Origin: an uncultured Ruminococcus sp.
Lineage (GTDB): Bacteria > Bacillota > Clostridia > Oscillospirales > Acutalibacteraceae
NCBI GenBank assembly: GCA_902796225.1
Contig: CADBOO010000020.1
Coordinates: forward strand, 1-41,424
DNA: 41,424 nucleotides
Reading direction: 5' to 3'
A model generated the notes under the pieces. It saw only the letters and a program-made list of their open reading frames with translations. It was not told the origin of the DNA and made no database searches. The translations under genes and the position numbers were made by a program. Shown here one piece after another: positions 10,585-17,127 of the stretch (position 1 is the stretch's first letter; each line of letters begins with the position of its first letter).

Positions 10585-11278
10585 GATCGAGTTCCGTATC
10601 GATATCCGAGAGGATGCTGTCGATCTCCTGCGTGGTCACCTCAACGGCAGGTTCGGTCTTTACCGCAGAACCGATGTTTTCCTCATTCTTCACCGGGATA
10701 TCCTTCAGATTCCCGACCGGCATGGTATCGCCGCTTGCTTTATTGCTCGAGATATTCTCAAAACGGTCAAAGCTTTTGGTGCCGCCGTCGGTTTCGCCGA
10801 CGATCTTTCTCTCGCCCTTGATGGCATTGAAGATATCCGAGTTGATCGCAGGTTTGTAGTCGTCGTCGCCGAGGATCACATCGTCCACAAAGGTCGGTAC
10901 CACCTTGGCGCTTTTCTGCATAGTCGGATCGGGATCGTTCGCATTATCTACCATCTCGGTATCATACAGCGAATCCTGAAATTTCATTCTCGGCCGAAGC
11001 CGGATGAACAGCGGCGAAAACAGATAGAATACGATGAACGGCAGCATGACGAACAACAAAAACCACAGGTTTTCCTTGTCGGTGAAGAACGTGTAGTAGC
11101 CCATGATCGCAAGCGACATCAGCAGCACAAAAATGAAGAACAGCCAGATCGTTTTCTTGATATGAATATTCGATTCTTTTTTGCATTTTTTACAGAAATA
11201 CTCACCTCTGCGCCGAATAAAAAACGCTTTGAAGTAGGATATTTTTTTGCCGCAGTAAGGGCATCTTGTAGGACTCAT
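10577..11278 (-). CDS. Zinc-ribbon membrane protein with long acidic cytoplasmic tail
   Basis: This is a 233-residue protein. CPYC at residues 6-9 and CKKC at about 29-32 (19 residues apart) form a probable zinc ribbon. Two membrane helices follow (about 41-62 and 68-90), the second after a short loop. Residues ~95-233 are polar and mostly disordered, with many Asp/Glu and Asn. The ATG at 11278 has AAGGAG 8 nt upstream; the frame is open further but has no ribosome site there. It sits between remB and gyrB in the origin cluster. I do not recognise the family and assign no function. Confidence 0.72.
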   Translation of the reverse strand: MSPTRCPYCGKKISYFKAFFIRRRGEYFCKKCKKESNIHIKKTIWLFFIFVLLMSLAIMGYYTFFTDKENLWFLLFVMLPFIVFYLFSPLFIRLRPRMKFQDSLYDTEMVDNANDPDPTMQKSAKVVPTFVDDVILGDDDYKPAINSDIFNAIKGERKIVGETDGGTKSFDRFENISSNKASGDTMPVGNLKDIPVKNEENIGSAVKTEPAVEVTTQEIDSILSDIDTELDHV

Positions 11279-11295
11279 AATTTCAACTCCTTCAG

Positions 11296-11349
11296 CCTTC
11301 CTGTCAGGAAAGGCGTCACCCGTCGGGTGATGTATGAGGCGTTGCCTCA
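11296..11349. repeat. Three consecutive short palindromes between remB and the zinc-ribbon genes
   Basis: Three hairpins lie in a row: CCTTCCTG-T-CAGGAAAGG (11296-11313, one bulge), TCACCCG-T-CGGGTGA (11316-11330, perfect arms) and TGAGGC-GTT-GCCTCA (11335-11349, perfect arms). Gaps of 2-4 nt separate them. They lie 5' of the ribosome site of the gene at 10577-11278, so all three would be in its leader. No U tract follows, so they do not look like a simple terminator. Confidence 0.65.
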
Positions 11350-11367
11350 ATGATAAATATTTTATAA

Positions 11368-11634
11368 TCAATCGTCGCTGTCGCGACTTTCCATTCTTTT
11401 CAGCAGCGTCGCTGTGTTCAGCTGTGACAGATACACAGAGTATTCTCCGTCAAAGTCATACAGAATATACGACTTCGGCAGCTCGTAGCTGACGCTGACG
11501 ACCCGATTTTCTTTTTCACACAGTCTAAGAAAATCGCGGGTATGTTTTGATACCGTGCTGGTATCCATATCAAAGATACCGACGATGTTTCTGATCTCGA
11601 TCGAGGTATCCTTTCCGAGGTGCAGATATTTCAT
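11368..11634 (-). CDS. remB: RemB/YaaB-type (DUF370 family) regulator
   Basis: This 88-residue small beta-rich protein is of the extracellular-matrix regulatory family (RemA/RemB), found after recF in many Firmicutes. Diagnostic parts are the N-terminal MKYLHLGKDTSIEIRNIVGIF and the stretch YILYDFDGEYSVYLSQLNTATLLKR. B. subtilis RemA is a DNA-binding activator of matrix genes; the role of RemB is less clear. The ATG overlaps the recF stop in an ATGA, indicating translational coupling. Confidence 0.85.
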   Translation of the reverse strand: MKYLHLGKDTSIEIRNIVGIFDMDTSTVSKHTRDFLRLCEKENRVVSVSYELPKSYILYDFDGEYSVYLSQLNTATLLKRMESRDSDD

Positions 11635-12728
11635 TTTACCACCCCGTTCTCAATATAAAAAACCTTGCCGTTTTTTAATTGTACTTTATTGCTTTCCTCA
11701 CAGCAGGTCACAAAAACCTGATAGGCTTCCACCTTATTCAGCAGAAAATCCTGACGACTGTTGTCAAGCTCCGAGAGAACGTCGTCCAGCAGGATCACCG
11801 GACGCTCCTCATTCTTCTGATACAGCAGCTCCGCCTCGCTGAGCTTTAATGACAACACCGTCGACCGCTGCTGTCCCTGCGACCCGAACCGCCTTACGGA
11901 GATCCCGTTGATCTTGAAATCGAGATCATCCCGGTGAGGACCGACAGACGTATAGCCGGTATAAAAATCCTCCCGCTGCGACGCGTCGAAAGCCGCTCTC
12001 AGTTTTCCGGTCAGCGTTCCGAAATCGTCATTTTCATCCGTTTTGGTCGTCGACTGGTATTCGATATCCAGTGTTTCTTTTTCGGCGGAGATCCCGTGAT
12101 GATAGGTTTTCGCGGGTTCGCGCAGCATTTTCAGATAGTCGTAGCGCTCCTTCATGATCATCGCGCCGACCGTTATCAGCGAATCGTCCCAGATCGCCAG
12201 CGTATCCTTTAATTCGCTGTGCTTACGGATATCCTTCAATAGCGCATTCCGCTGATTGATGATCTGCTGGTACTTCGACAGCAGCGACGCATAACGGATC
12301 CGATGCTGACAGATCGCCGCGTCGATGAACCGCCGCCGGATATTCGGACCGCGTTTGATCAGATTCAGATGCTCGGGTGAAAAGACAACCGCCGAAAAGA
12401 CCTCAGTCAGATAGGACGACGAGCTTCTCTCGACGCCGTTGATCCAAATCTGCTTGCGGTTCTGACCGAATGCGATATCCGCGCTCTGTTCTCTTCCCCC
12501 CGAAAAAAAGTTCATTCCCAGACGAAAGTATTTGTTATCGAACGCGATCATTTCGTTTTCCTTGGAACCGCGAAACGAATGACCGCCGCAGAACAGCCAG
12601 ATTGCTTCGATCAGATTGGTTTTTCCCTGCGCATTCTCGCCGTAGATGACGTTGACGTTTTCCGCAGGCACGATAGTATTATTTTTCAGATTTCTGTAGT
12701 TTTCAAAACGCAGCTCCGTAACGATCAA
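11631..12728 (-). CDS. recF: DNA replication and repair protein RecF
   Basis: This is an SMC-like ABC ATPase that helps load RecA at gapped DNA with RecO/RecR. In 365 residues it has Walker A GENAQGKTNLIEAI at about 30-43, signature motif FGSQGQQRSTVLSLKLSEAE in the C-terminal half, and Walker B VILLDDVLSELD. The start is a TTG at 12728, overlapping the yaaA stop (TTGA), with GAGG 10 nt upstream. It lies in the conserved cluster dnaN-yaaA-recF-remB. Confidence 0.96.
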   Translation of the reverse strand: MIVTELRFENYRNLKNNTIVPAENVNVIYGENAQGKTNLIEAIWLFCGGHSFRGSKENEMIAFDNKYFRLGMNFFSGGREQSADIAFGQNRKQIWINGVERSSSSYLTEVFSAVVFSPEHLNLIKRGPNIRRRFIDAAICQHRIRYASLLSKYQQIINQRNALLKDIRKHSELKDTLAIWDDSLITVGAMIMKERYDYLKMLREPAKTYHHGISAEKETLDIEYQSTTKTDENDDFGTLTGKLRAAFDASQREDFYTGYTSVGPHRDDLDFKINGISVRRFGSQGQQRSTVLSLKLSEAELLYQKNEERPVILLDDVLSELDNSRQDFLLNKVEAYQVFVTCCEESNKVQLKNGKVFYIENGVVK

Positions 12729-12937
12729 TCGCCTGTAACCTCAACTGTCCTTCCGTTGTATTCTACCCTGTCGCCGGGTCTGACCTTTTTTCCTCTCATC
12801 TCACAAACCTCGCCGTTGAGCTTAACTTCTCCCCCCTGGATGAGAAATTTTGCCCTGCCGCCGCTGTTGCACAGTCCGGAAAATTTCATCAGACTATCCA
12901 GCCTGATATATTCATCTTTTATAACTATCTTTTCCAT
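12725..12937 (-). CDS. yaaA: S4-domain RNA-binding protein YaaA
   Basis: This 70-residue protein is an almost complete S4 RNA-binding domain: IRLDSLMKFSGLCNSGGRAKFLIQGGEVKLNGE, with the basic end MRGKKVRPGDRVEYNG. Small S4 proteins between dnaN and recF are typical of Firmicutes and are linked to ribosome assembly, though the precise role is unsettled. The stop overlaps the recF TTG start by 4 nt. Confidence 0.9.
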   Translation of the reverse strand: MEKIVIKDEYIRLDSLMKFSGLCNSGGRAKFLIQGGEVKLNGEVCEMRGKKVRPGDRVEYNGRTVEVTGD

Positions 12938-12979
12938 TTTTTCTCACTTTTTGTTCGAGCGAAGCGAGCGTCCATAACC

Positions 12980-13014
12980 CTTCACCATTCACTCTTCACC
13001 ATTCACCAACTATT
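12980..13014. repeat. Heptanucleotide tandem repeat abutting the dnaN stop
   Basis: Plus-strand sevens read CTTCACC, ATTCACT, CTTCACC, ATTCACC, AACTATT. Units 1 and 3 are identical, and the last overlaps the dnaN stop codon (13013-13015). To the left, at about 12957-12971, is a direct repeat CGAGCG-AAG-CGAGCG, reminiscent of dispersed intergenic elements. Confidence 0.65.
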
Positions 13015-14116
13015 ATTCCGCCGCCAAACGCATCGGCACGACAAGAAACGTAAAGCTGTCGCCCTGGACCGGCTTGATGATCATCGGCGAAAGGCTGCCG
13101 TTGAGCATCACCTTGATCTCATCCGTCTCGGCGTTTTTCAGCGCGTCCAGCAGATAGCGGTTGTTGAAACCGATCTCGACGTCGTTACCTCTGACAGACG
13201 CGGGGATCATATCGTTCGCTCTGCCGACGGTCGTCGAGCAGGCGAGCTTGATCTGATCTGCGGTAATGGTGCATCTGACCGGCGACTGGATCTTTTCGTT
13301 GGTCAGCAGCGCCATTCTGTCGACTGCCGACGCGAGGATCCTTGTATTCATCACGAATTCCGTGCTCGCGGTTTTCGGAACGGTGGTTTTGTAATCAAGG
13401 AAGTTGCCCTCGATCAGTCTGGAAACGATGCTGTAATTCTCAATCTTCAGCATGATGTGGCGCTGTCCGATCTTCAGACTGACGTCCTTATCATTCTCTG
13501 TGATCAGCTTGAGTATCTCGCTCTGGGTTTTTCCCGGAACGACGAACTTTGTGCGGATATCACAGTCGACATTTTCCTCACGGATCGCCATACGGAACCC
13601 ATCGACCGCGACGATGCGGAAGATATGATCTTCGATTTCAAACAACGAACCGGTATAGATGGGCTTCGCCATATTGTCCGATACCGCAAAGACGGTCTGA
13701 CGGATCATATTTTTCAACAACTCCGCTTTGATGTCGAACGCGTTCAGCTCATCGACATTCGGCAGCTCGGGATATTCCGCAGAATTGATGCCGACGATCT
13801 GATAATCCGCCGCGCCGGACTTGATATAGGTGATCATCCTGTCGTCCGTTTCGATATTCACGATCTCTTCGGGCAGCTTGCGGATAATATCATTGAATAA
13901 TCTTGCCGAAACGACGACCTCGCCTTCCTCTGCGACGGTCGCCTCCAGCTGGGTGACGATGCCGATCTCCAGATCATAACCGGAGATCTCCAGCATATTA
14001 TTGTATGCCTTGATCAGCACGCCTTCCAGCGCCGGTATGGTTGCTTTTGCCGATACCGCTCTCGATACGTTGCCGACTGCCGATGACAGATCCGATCTCA
14101 TACATTTGAATCTCAT
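13013..14116 (-). CDS. dnaN: DNA polymerase III beta sliding clamp
   Basis: This 367-residue ring-forming processivity clamp tethers DNA polymerase III and many repair factors to DNA. The family start MRFKCMRSDLSSAVGNVSRAVSAKATIPALEGVLIKA and the C-terminal PVQGDSFTFLVVPMRLA, part of the peptide-binding pocket, are both recognisable, and three clamp repeats fit the length. The ATG follows AAAGGG at about 10 nt. The gene is separated from dnaA by the 280-bp origin spacer. Confidence 0.97.
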   Translation of the reverse strand: MRFKCMRSDLSSAVGNVSRAVSAKATIPALEGVLIKAYNNMLEISGYDLEIGIVTQLEATVAEEGEVVVSARLFNDIIRKLPEEIVNIETDDRMITYIKSGAADYQIVGINSAEYPELPNVDELNAFDIKAELLKNMIRQTVFAVSDNMAKPIYTGSLFEIEDHIFRIVAVDGFRMAIREENVDCDIRTKFVVPGKTQSEILKLITENDKDVSLKIGQRHIMLKIENYSIVSRLIEGNFLDYKTTVPKTASTEFVMNTRILASAVDRMALLTNEKIQSPVRCTITADQIKLACSTTVGRANDMIPASVRGNDVEIGFNNRYLLDALKNAETDEIKVMLNGSLSPMIIKPVQGDSFTFLVVPMRLAAE

Positions 14117-14396
14117 AATAAAAACCCTTTCCGTTCATTTTTTATGATACACTGTGATTTGATAACCGAACTATGACTGTAATGATATGTAATATATATT
14201 AACTAGTAATAGTAGTAGGGACTGTGAAAATGAGGAAATCCCATATTTTCCGCATTCTTCCTTTATTTTTTCCTGATACTTCTCTCTAAACATTAAGGAG
14301 AATGCAGCAATTCCTTTTAAACTTCTTCGACTTATCAACATAACAAGAAAACCTGTGGAGTTGATATGTATGGAAAAGTCGAAAACGATCTTTCGT
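14117..14396. other. oriC: Replication origin (oriC) spacer between dnaA and dnaN
   Basis: This 280-bp AT-rich spacer contains no gene. From dnaA towards dnaN it holds weak DnaA-box-like 9-mers (TGTGGAGTT 14354-14362; TTATCAACA 14332-14340; TTTTCCGCA 14246-14254), then the box-plus-trio unwinding element (14204-14231), then an AT-only stretch (about 14186-14200). This is the order of the B. subtilis dnaA-dnaN origin. No perfect TTATCCACA is present. CTGTG occurs three times on the plus strand (14152, 14222, 14353), each within a similar context. Genes on both sides of the dnaA region point away from it. Confidence 0.85.
14204..14231 (+). other. Basal origin unwinding element: DnaA-trios plus adjoining DnaA-box-like site
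   Basis: The plus strand reads TAG-TAA-TAG-TAG-TAG (14204-14218), then GGAC (14219-14222), then TGTGAAAAT (14223-14231). In B. subtilis the same strand reads trios, a 4-nt GC-rich spacer, and TGTGGATAA. Trios guide DnaA filament formation on single-stranded DNA during melting. Here trios and spacing are conserved, while the box differs at three positions. AT-rich DNA lies on the dnaN side, where melting is expected. Confidence 0.82.
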
Positions 14397-15725
14397 TTAT
14401 CTTTCCCGGATATTTTTGATGATATCCTCGACGGTCTCTCTTAATGAGGAATCGTTCTTAATATTTTTCTCTACCTGCTGGACGGTATACACGATCGTTG
14501 AATAATGCCTGCCGCCGAACTCGTTGCCGATGCTCTCCATCGAAAGTGTCGTCAACTCTCTGACGATGTAGATCGCGATCTGCCGCGGCTTGTTGATCTC
14601 AGCGCGGCGTGATTTTGTCGAGCGCAGATCGTCGCTGTTGACGCCGAAGGTTCGTGCGACTTCGTCGATGATCTTTTCGACGGTCAGCTGGGGCGGCGTA
14701 TCGTCGTTCAGAATATCTGCGATCGTTTCGTTGACGATGTTCAGCGTCGGCATTTCCTTTGTCAGGTTATAGCGCGCCATCAGTTTTTTCACAACGCCCT
14801 CGAGCTGGCGGATATTGGTCTTGAGTTTGTTGGCGATATATTCGCACAGATCATTACTCAGATCCAGACCGATGATCTCCGCCTTGCGCTTGATGATCGC
14901 CATGCGGGTCTCAAAATCCGGCGGCTGGATATCTGCCAGCAGACCCATCTCAAATCTGCCTCTGAGTCTGTCGGTCAGTACCTTGATCTCCTTGGGAGGA
15001 CGGTCGGACGTCAGAACGATCTGTTTTTTCGCGTCGTACAATGCGTCGAAGGTATGGAAGAATTCTTCCTGCGTGCTTTCCTTGCCGCCGATGAACTGGA
15101 CGTCGTCGACCAGCAGAACGTCTGCCTGTCTGTATTTCTGTCTGAACTGCGCGGTCGTCTTGTTCATAATGGACTGGATGATCTCATTGGCAAAATCCTC
15201 GCCCTTGATGTAGATGACGTTGCAGTCTTTGTTGTTCTTTTTGATTTCGTTGCCGATCGCATATAACAAGTGCGTTTTTCCGAGACCCGAGTTGCCGTAA
15301 ATAAACAGCGGATTGTATGCGGAGGAAGGATTCTGCGCGACCGCCATCGACGCCGCATGTGCGAATTTGTTGGACGAACCGATGATGTAGGTTTCAAAGG
15401 TGAATTCATATCCCGTGTCGACAGAGGTCTCTTCGCCCAGAAGCTTTTCCTTCTGTTTCTCATTTTCCTCCGGAATGATGAAGACCGTCTCAAAATTCGT
15501 ACCCAGCACCGCTTCGTATGCATCCTCCAGCTTCGGCAGATAACCGCGGATCAGGGTCTGGCGGTGGAAGTCATTCGGTACCATCAGGGTGATAACGCCT
15601 TTTTCAAAATCGATCGAGATCGGTTCGATCCGCGAGATCCAGGTTTTGTAGGCGACGTCTACGATCTTCTTTTCCTCTTTGAGGTAGTTGCAGATAATTG
15701 ACCATCCTTCGTTAAAATTATCCAT
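14397..15725 (-). CDS. dnaA: Chromosomal replication initiator DnaA, with variant DNA-recognition helix
   Basis: This AAA+ initiator binds oriC and melts it. In 442 residues, domain I is at 1-85, a short linker follows, and the AAA+ core has Walker A GNSGLGKTH at about 144-152 and Walker B LLVDDVQFI. Domain IV is C-terminal (from about 350). Its signature reads GGRHYSTIVYT, while the family has GGRDHTTV or similar: His407 and Tyr408 replace the Asp-His that contact DnaA-box bases in E. coli (Asp433, His434). The codons at 14502-14507 confirm this. The ATG at 15725 is chosen for AAGGAAGG upstream and the normal N-terminus MDNFNEGW; the open frame further upstream lacks these. Confidence 0.97.
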   Translation of the reverse strand: MDNFNEGWSIICNYLKEEKKIVDVAYKTWISRIEPISIDFEKGVITLMVPNDFHRQTLIRGYLPKLEDAYEAVLGTNFETVFIIPEENEKQKEKLLGEETSVDTGYEFTFETYIIGSSNKFAHAASMAVAQNPSSAYNPLFIYGNSGLGKTHLLYAIGNEIKKNNKDCNVIYIKGEDFANEIIQSIMNKTTAQFRQKYRQADVLLVDDVQFIGGKESTQEEFFHTFDALYDAKKQIVLTSDRPPKEIKVLTDRLRGRFEMGLLADIQPPDFETRMAIIKRKAEIIGLDLSNDLCEYIANKLKTNIRQLEGVVKKLMARYNLTKEMPTLNIVNETIADILNDDTPPQLTVEKIIDEVARTFGVNSDDLRSTKSRRAEINKPRQIAIYIVRELTTLSMESIGNEFGGRHYSTIVYTVQQVEKNIKNDSSLRETVEDIIKNIRER

Positions 15726-15936
15726 TCTTTTTTCCTTCCTTATCTGTTGTATTCCATCGATAAATGATCCGGTAATTGCAAAGAAAAAGCCGATAGGAAA
15801 CGGCTGAAAAATCAACGCAGAAAAGTTGCTAAATTCGGAATAAAAAACGATTGCGAAACATACAAAATCAACAAAAAAATCTGCCGAAAAAACACCGTAT
15901 TTTTTTGCGACCCCATTTTATCCCATTATCGCATTT

Positions 15937-15965
15937 ATTATATCAAAAATCATAAATAAAAGCAA
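15937..15965 (-). promoter_or_regulatory. Probable dnaA promoter
   Basis: On the minus strand TTGCTT (15960-15965), a 17-nt spacer and a perfect TATAAT (15937-15942) form a sigma-A promoter. Transcription would begin near 15930, giving a leader of about 205 nt before dnaA. Confidence 0.72.
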
Positions 15966-16150
15966 CAGATTTTGCGTTACAATATTGTAGCTTTTTTTGC
16001 ATATATAAGTATTTATATACATCAATAATAAGACGCTGCAAATGAGAGAATTTTTTTCCGGTTCCGATATAAGATTTCCGACAGAAAATCTCAGACCTGA
16101 AATAAAAAACGACCCGGAAAGAAGAAAAAATTTTTGCAAAAAATTGTGTC

Positions 16151-16164
16151 TTGATCGTGATCAA
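16151..16164. promoter_or_regulatory. Perfect palindrome TTGATCGTGATCAA, Fnr/Crp-like
   Basis: The 14-bp palindrome matches TTGATnnnnATCAA, the consensus of Fnr-family regulators. It lies about 76 bp upstream of the rpmH -35 box and about 185 bp upstream of the dnaA -35. A regulator is inferred only from the motif. Confidence 0.35.
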
Positions 16165-16239
16165 ATACAATATATTGTGTGATTGAATCGTTCACTCTTA
16201 TGTATAATATAAAAACATTATATGAATCAAAATTTTTTA

Positions 16240-16268
16240 TTGACTAACGCGAAGATTTGAGATATAAT
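16240..16268 (+). promoter_or_regulatory. rpmH promoter
   Basis: TTGACT (16240-16245), a 17-nt spacer and a perfect TATAAT (16263-16268) form a strong sigma-A promoter 40 nt upstream of the rpmH ATG. Confidence 0.9.
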
Positions 16269-16308
16269 GCTATTTTGTAAGGTTATGTACCCGAAAGGAG
16301 GATTCTAA

Positions 16309-16443
16309 ATGCTCAGAACATATCAGCCCAAGAAGATTCACCGCAAAAAGGAGCACGGCTTCAGAAAGAGAATGTCTACCAGCAACGGTCGCAAGGTTCT
16401 TGCCAGAAGAAGAGCAAAGGGCAGAAAGCAGCTGTCATACTAA
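16309..16443 (+). CDS. rpmH: 50S ribosomal protein L34
   Basis: This 44-residue, highly basic L34 translates as [18 protein letters not shown], continuing through [20 protein letters not shown] to QLSY. AAAGGAGG stands 8 nt before the ATG. The gene starts the conserved rpmH-rnpA-yidD-yidC-jag series and has its own promoter. Compared with the usual L34 (MKRTYQP...) the second residue is Leu. A stem-loop with a T-rich tail follows directly and may reduce read-through into rnpA. Confidence 0.97.
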   Translation: MLRTYQPKKIHRKKEHGFRKRMSTSNGRKVLARRRAKGRKQLSY

Positions 16444-16448
16444 AACCT

Positions 16449-16472
16449 AAGACCACTCCCTGCAGTGGTCTT
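16449..16472 (+). terminator. Stem-loop terminator or attenuator after rpmH
   Basis: AAGACCACT and AGTGGTCTT pair over 9 bp around a 6-nt loop, followed by TCTTTTACTTT. It lies 5 nt after the rpmH stop and upstream of rnpA, as expected for partial termination that lets L34 be made in excess over RNase P protein. Confidence 0.75.
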
Positions 16473-16487
16473 TCTTTTACTTTATAC

Positions 16488-16518
16488 GAAAGCGGACGCG
16501 CTTGATGCGCGCGCTTTC
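16488..16518 (+). terminator. Second hairpin between rpmH and rnpA
   Basis: GAAAGCG...GCGC-TTGAT-GCGC...GCTTTC forms a long GC-rich hairpin followed by TTGTTCTTG. It comes 15 nt after the first stem-loop and about 30 nt before the rnpA start. It may be a second terminator or an mRNA processing structure. Confidence 0.5.
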
Positions 16519-16549
16519 TTGTTCTTGATCATTCATTATCGGTGGTTAG

Positions 16550-16888
16550 ATGAAAATTACGCCTATTACCGGCAACCGGGATTTTCAGCGTGTATACCGG
16601 CACGGCAAAAACTGTGTCTCACCCGGACTGGTTACCTACGTCTTAAAAAATAAAAACAATAACCTTAGAATCGGAATAACCACCTCGAAAAAGGTCGGCA
16701 AGGCAGTCAGACGCAACCGCAGCCGCAGAGTTATCCGCGCTGCGTTCTCACATATCGGCGTCGATACGGATCTCAACTATGACATTATTTTTGTCGCGCG
16801 GACAAAAACCTGTTTTTTAAAAAGCTATGATGTCGAGCGATATATGCGCGAGCATCTTCGCTCCCTCGGTATTCTGAAATCATCATGA
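16550..16888 (+). CDS. rnpA: Ribonuclease P protein component
   Basis: This 112-residue basic protein is the protein partner of the RNase P ribozyme, which matures tRNA 5' ends. The family signature [20 protein letters not shown] (the RNR motif) is intact at about residues 46-65. The N-terminal [15 protein letters not shown] is typical. GGTGG stands 4 nt before the ATG. The stop overlaps the yidD start by 4 nt. Confidence 0.96.
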   Translation: MKITPITGNRDFQRVYRHGKNCVSPGLVTYVLKNKNNNLRIGITTSKKVGKAVRRNRSRRVIRAAFSHIGVDTDLNYDIIFVARTKTCFLKSYDVERYMREHLRSLGILKSS

Positions 16889-17112
16889 AAAAACTTTTGC
16901 TCAGATTGATCCGTTTTTATCAGACTGCAATCTCTCCCCACACCAAGCCTAAATGCAAGTATTATCCCACCTGTTCCCAGTACACCTATGAAGCGATCGA
17001 GATTCACGGCGCGTTCAAGGGCGCCTTTATGGGGATCTGGCGGATACTCAGATGTAATCCGTGGTCAAAGGGCGGCTACGACCCCGTCCCGCAGAAGGAT
17101 CACAAACTATAA
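16885..17112 (+). CDS. yidD: Membrane protein insertion efficiency factor YidD
   Basis: In 75 residues this has the YidD hallmarks: [58 protein letters not shown]. It is a small membrane-associated protein that assists YidC-dependent insertion. The ATG overlaps the rnpA stop (ATGA), and yidC follows 15 nt later. Confidence 0.95.
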   Translation: MKKLLLRLIRFYQTAISPHTKPKCKYYPTCSQYTYEAIEIHGAFKGAFMGIWRILRCNPWSKGGYDPVPQKDHKL

Positions 17113-17127
17113 GAGAGGCTTTTGTTT

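Larger units (their letters stand above)
15726..16308. other. Divergent dnaA / rpmH regulatory region
   Basis: This 583-bp gene-free AT-rich region separates the two arms of the origin cluster. It holds the dnaA promoter (15937-15965) with a ~205-nt leader, a TTGATCGTGATCAA palindrome (16151-16164) and the rpmH promoter (16240-16268). Another TATAAT at 16203-16208 has no good -35. I see no TTATCCACA box in it. Short frames in this stretch lack ribosome sites and are not called. Confidence 0.7.

Noticed and set aside
15918..16170. Small open frames (73 and 75 codons) in the dnaA-rpmH spacer
   Set aside because: They overlap the dnaA promoter, lack ribosome sites and are rich in Ile/Phe/Tyr codons as expected for AT-rich noncoding DNA.
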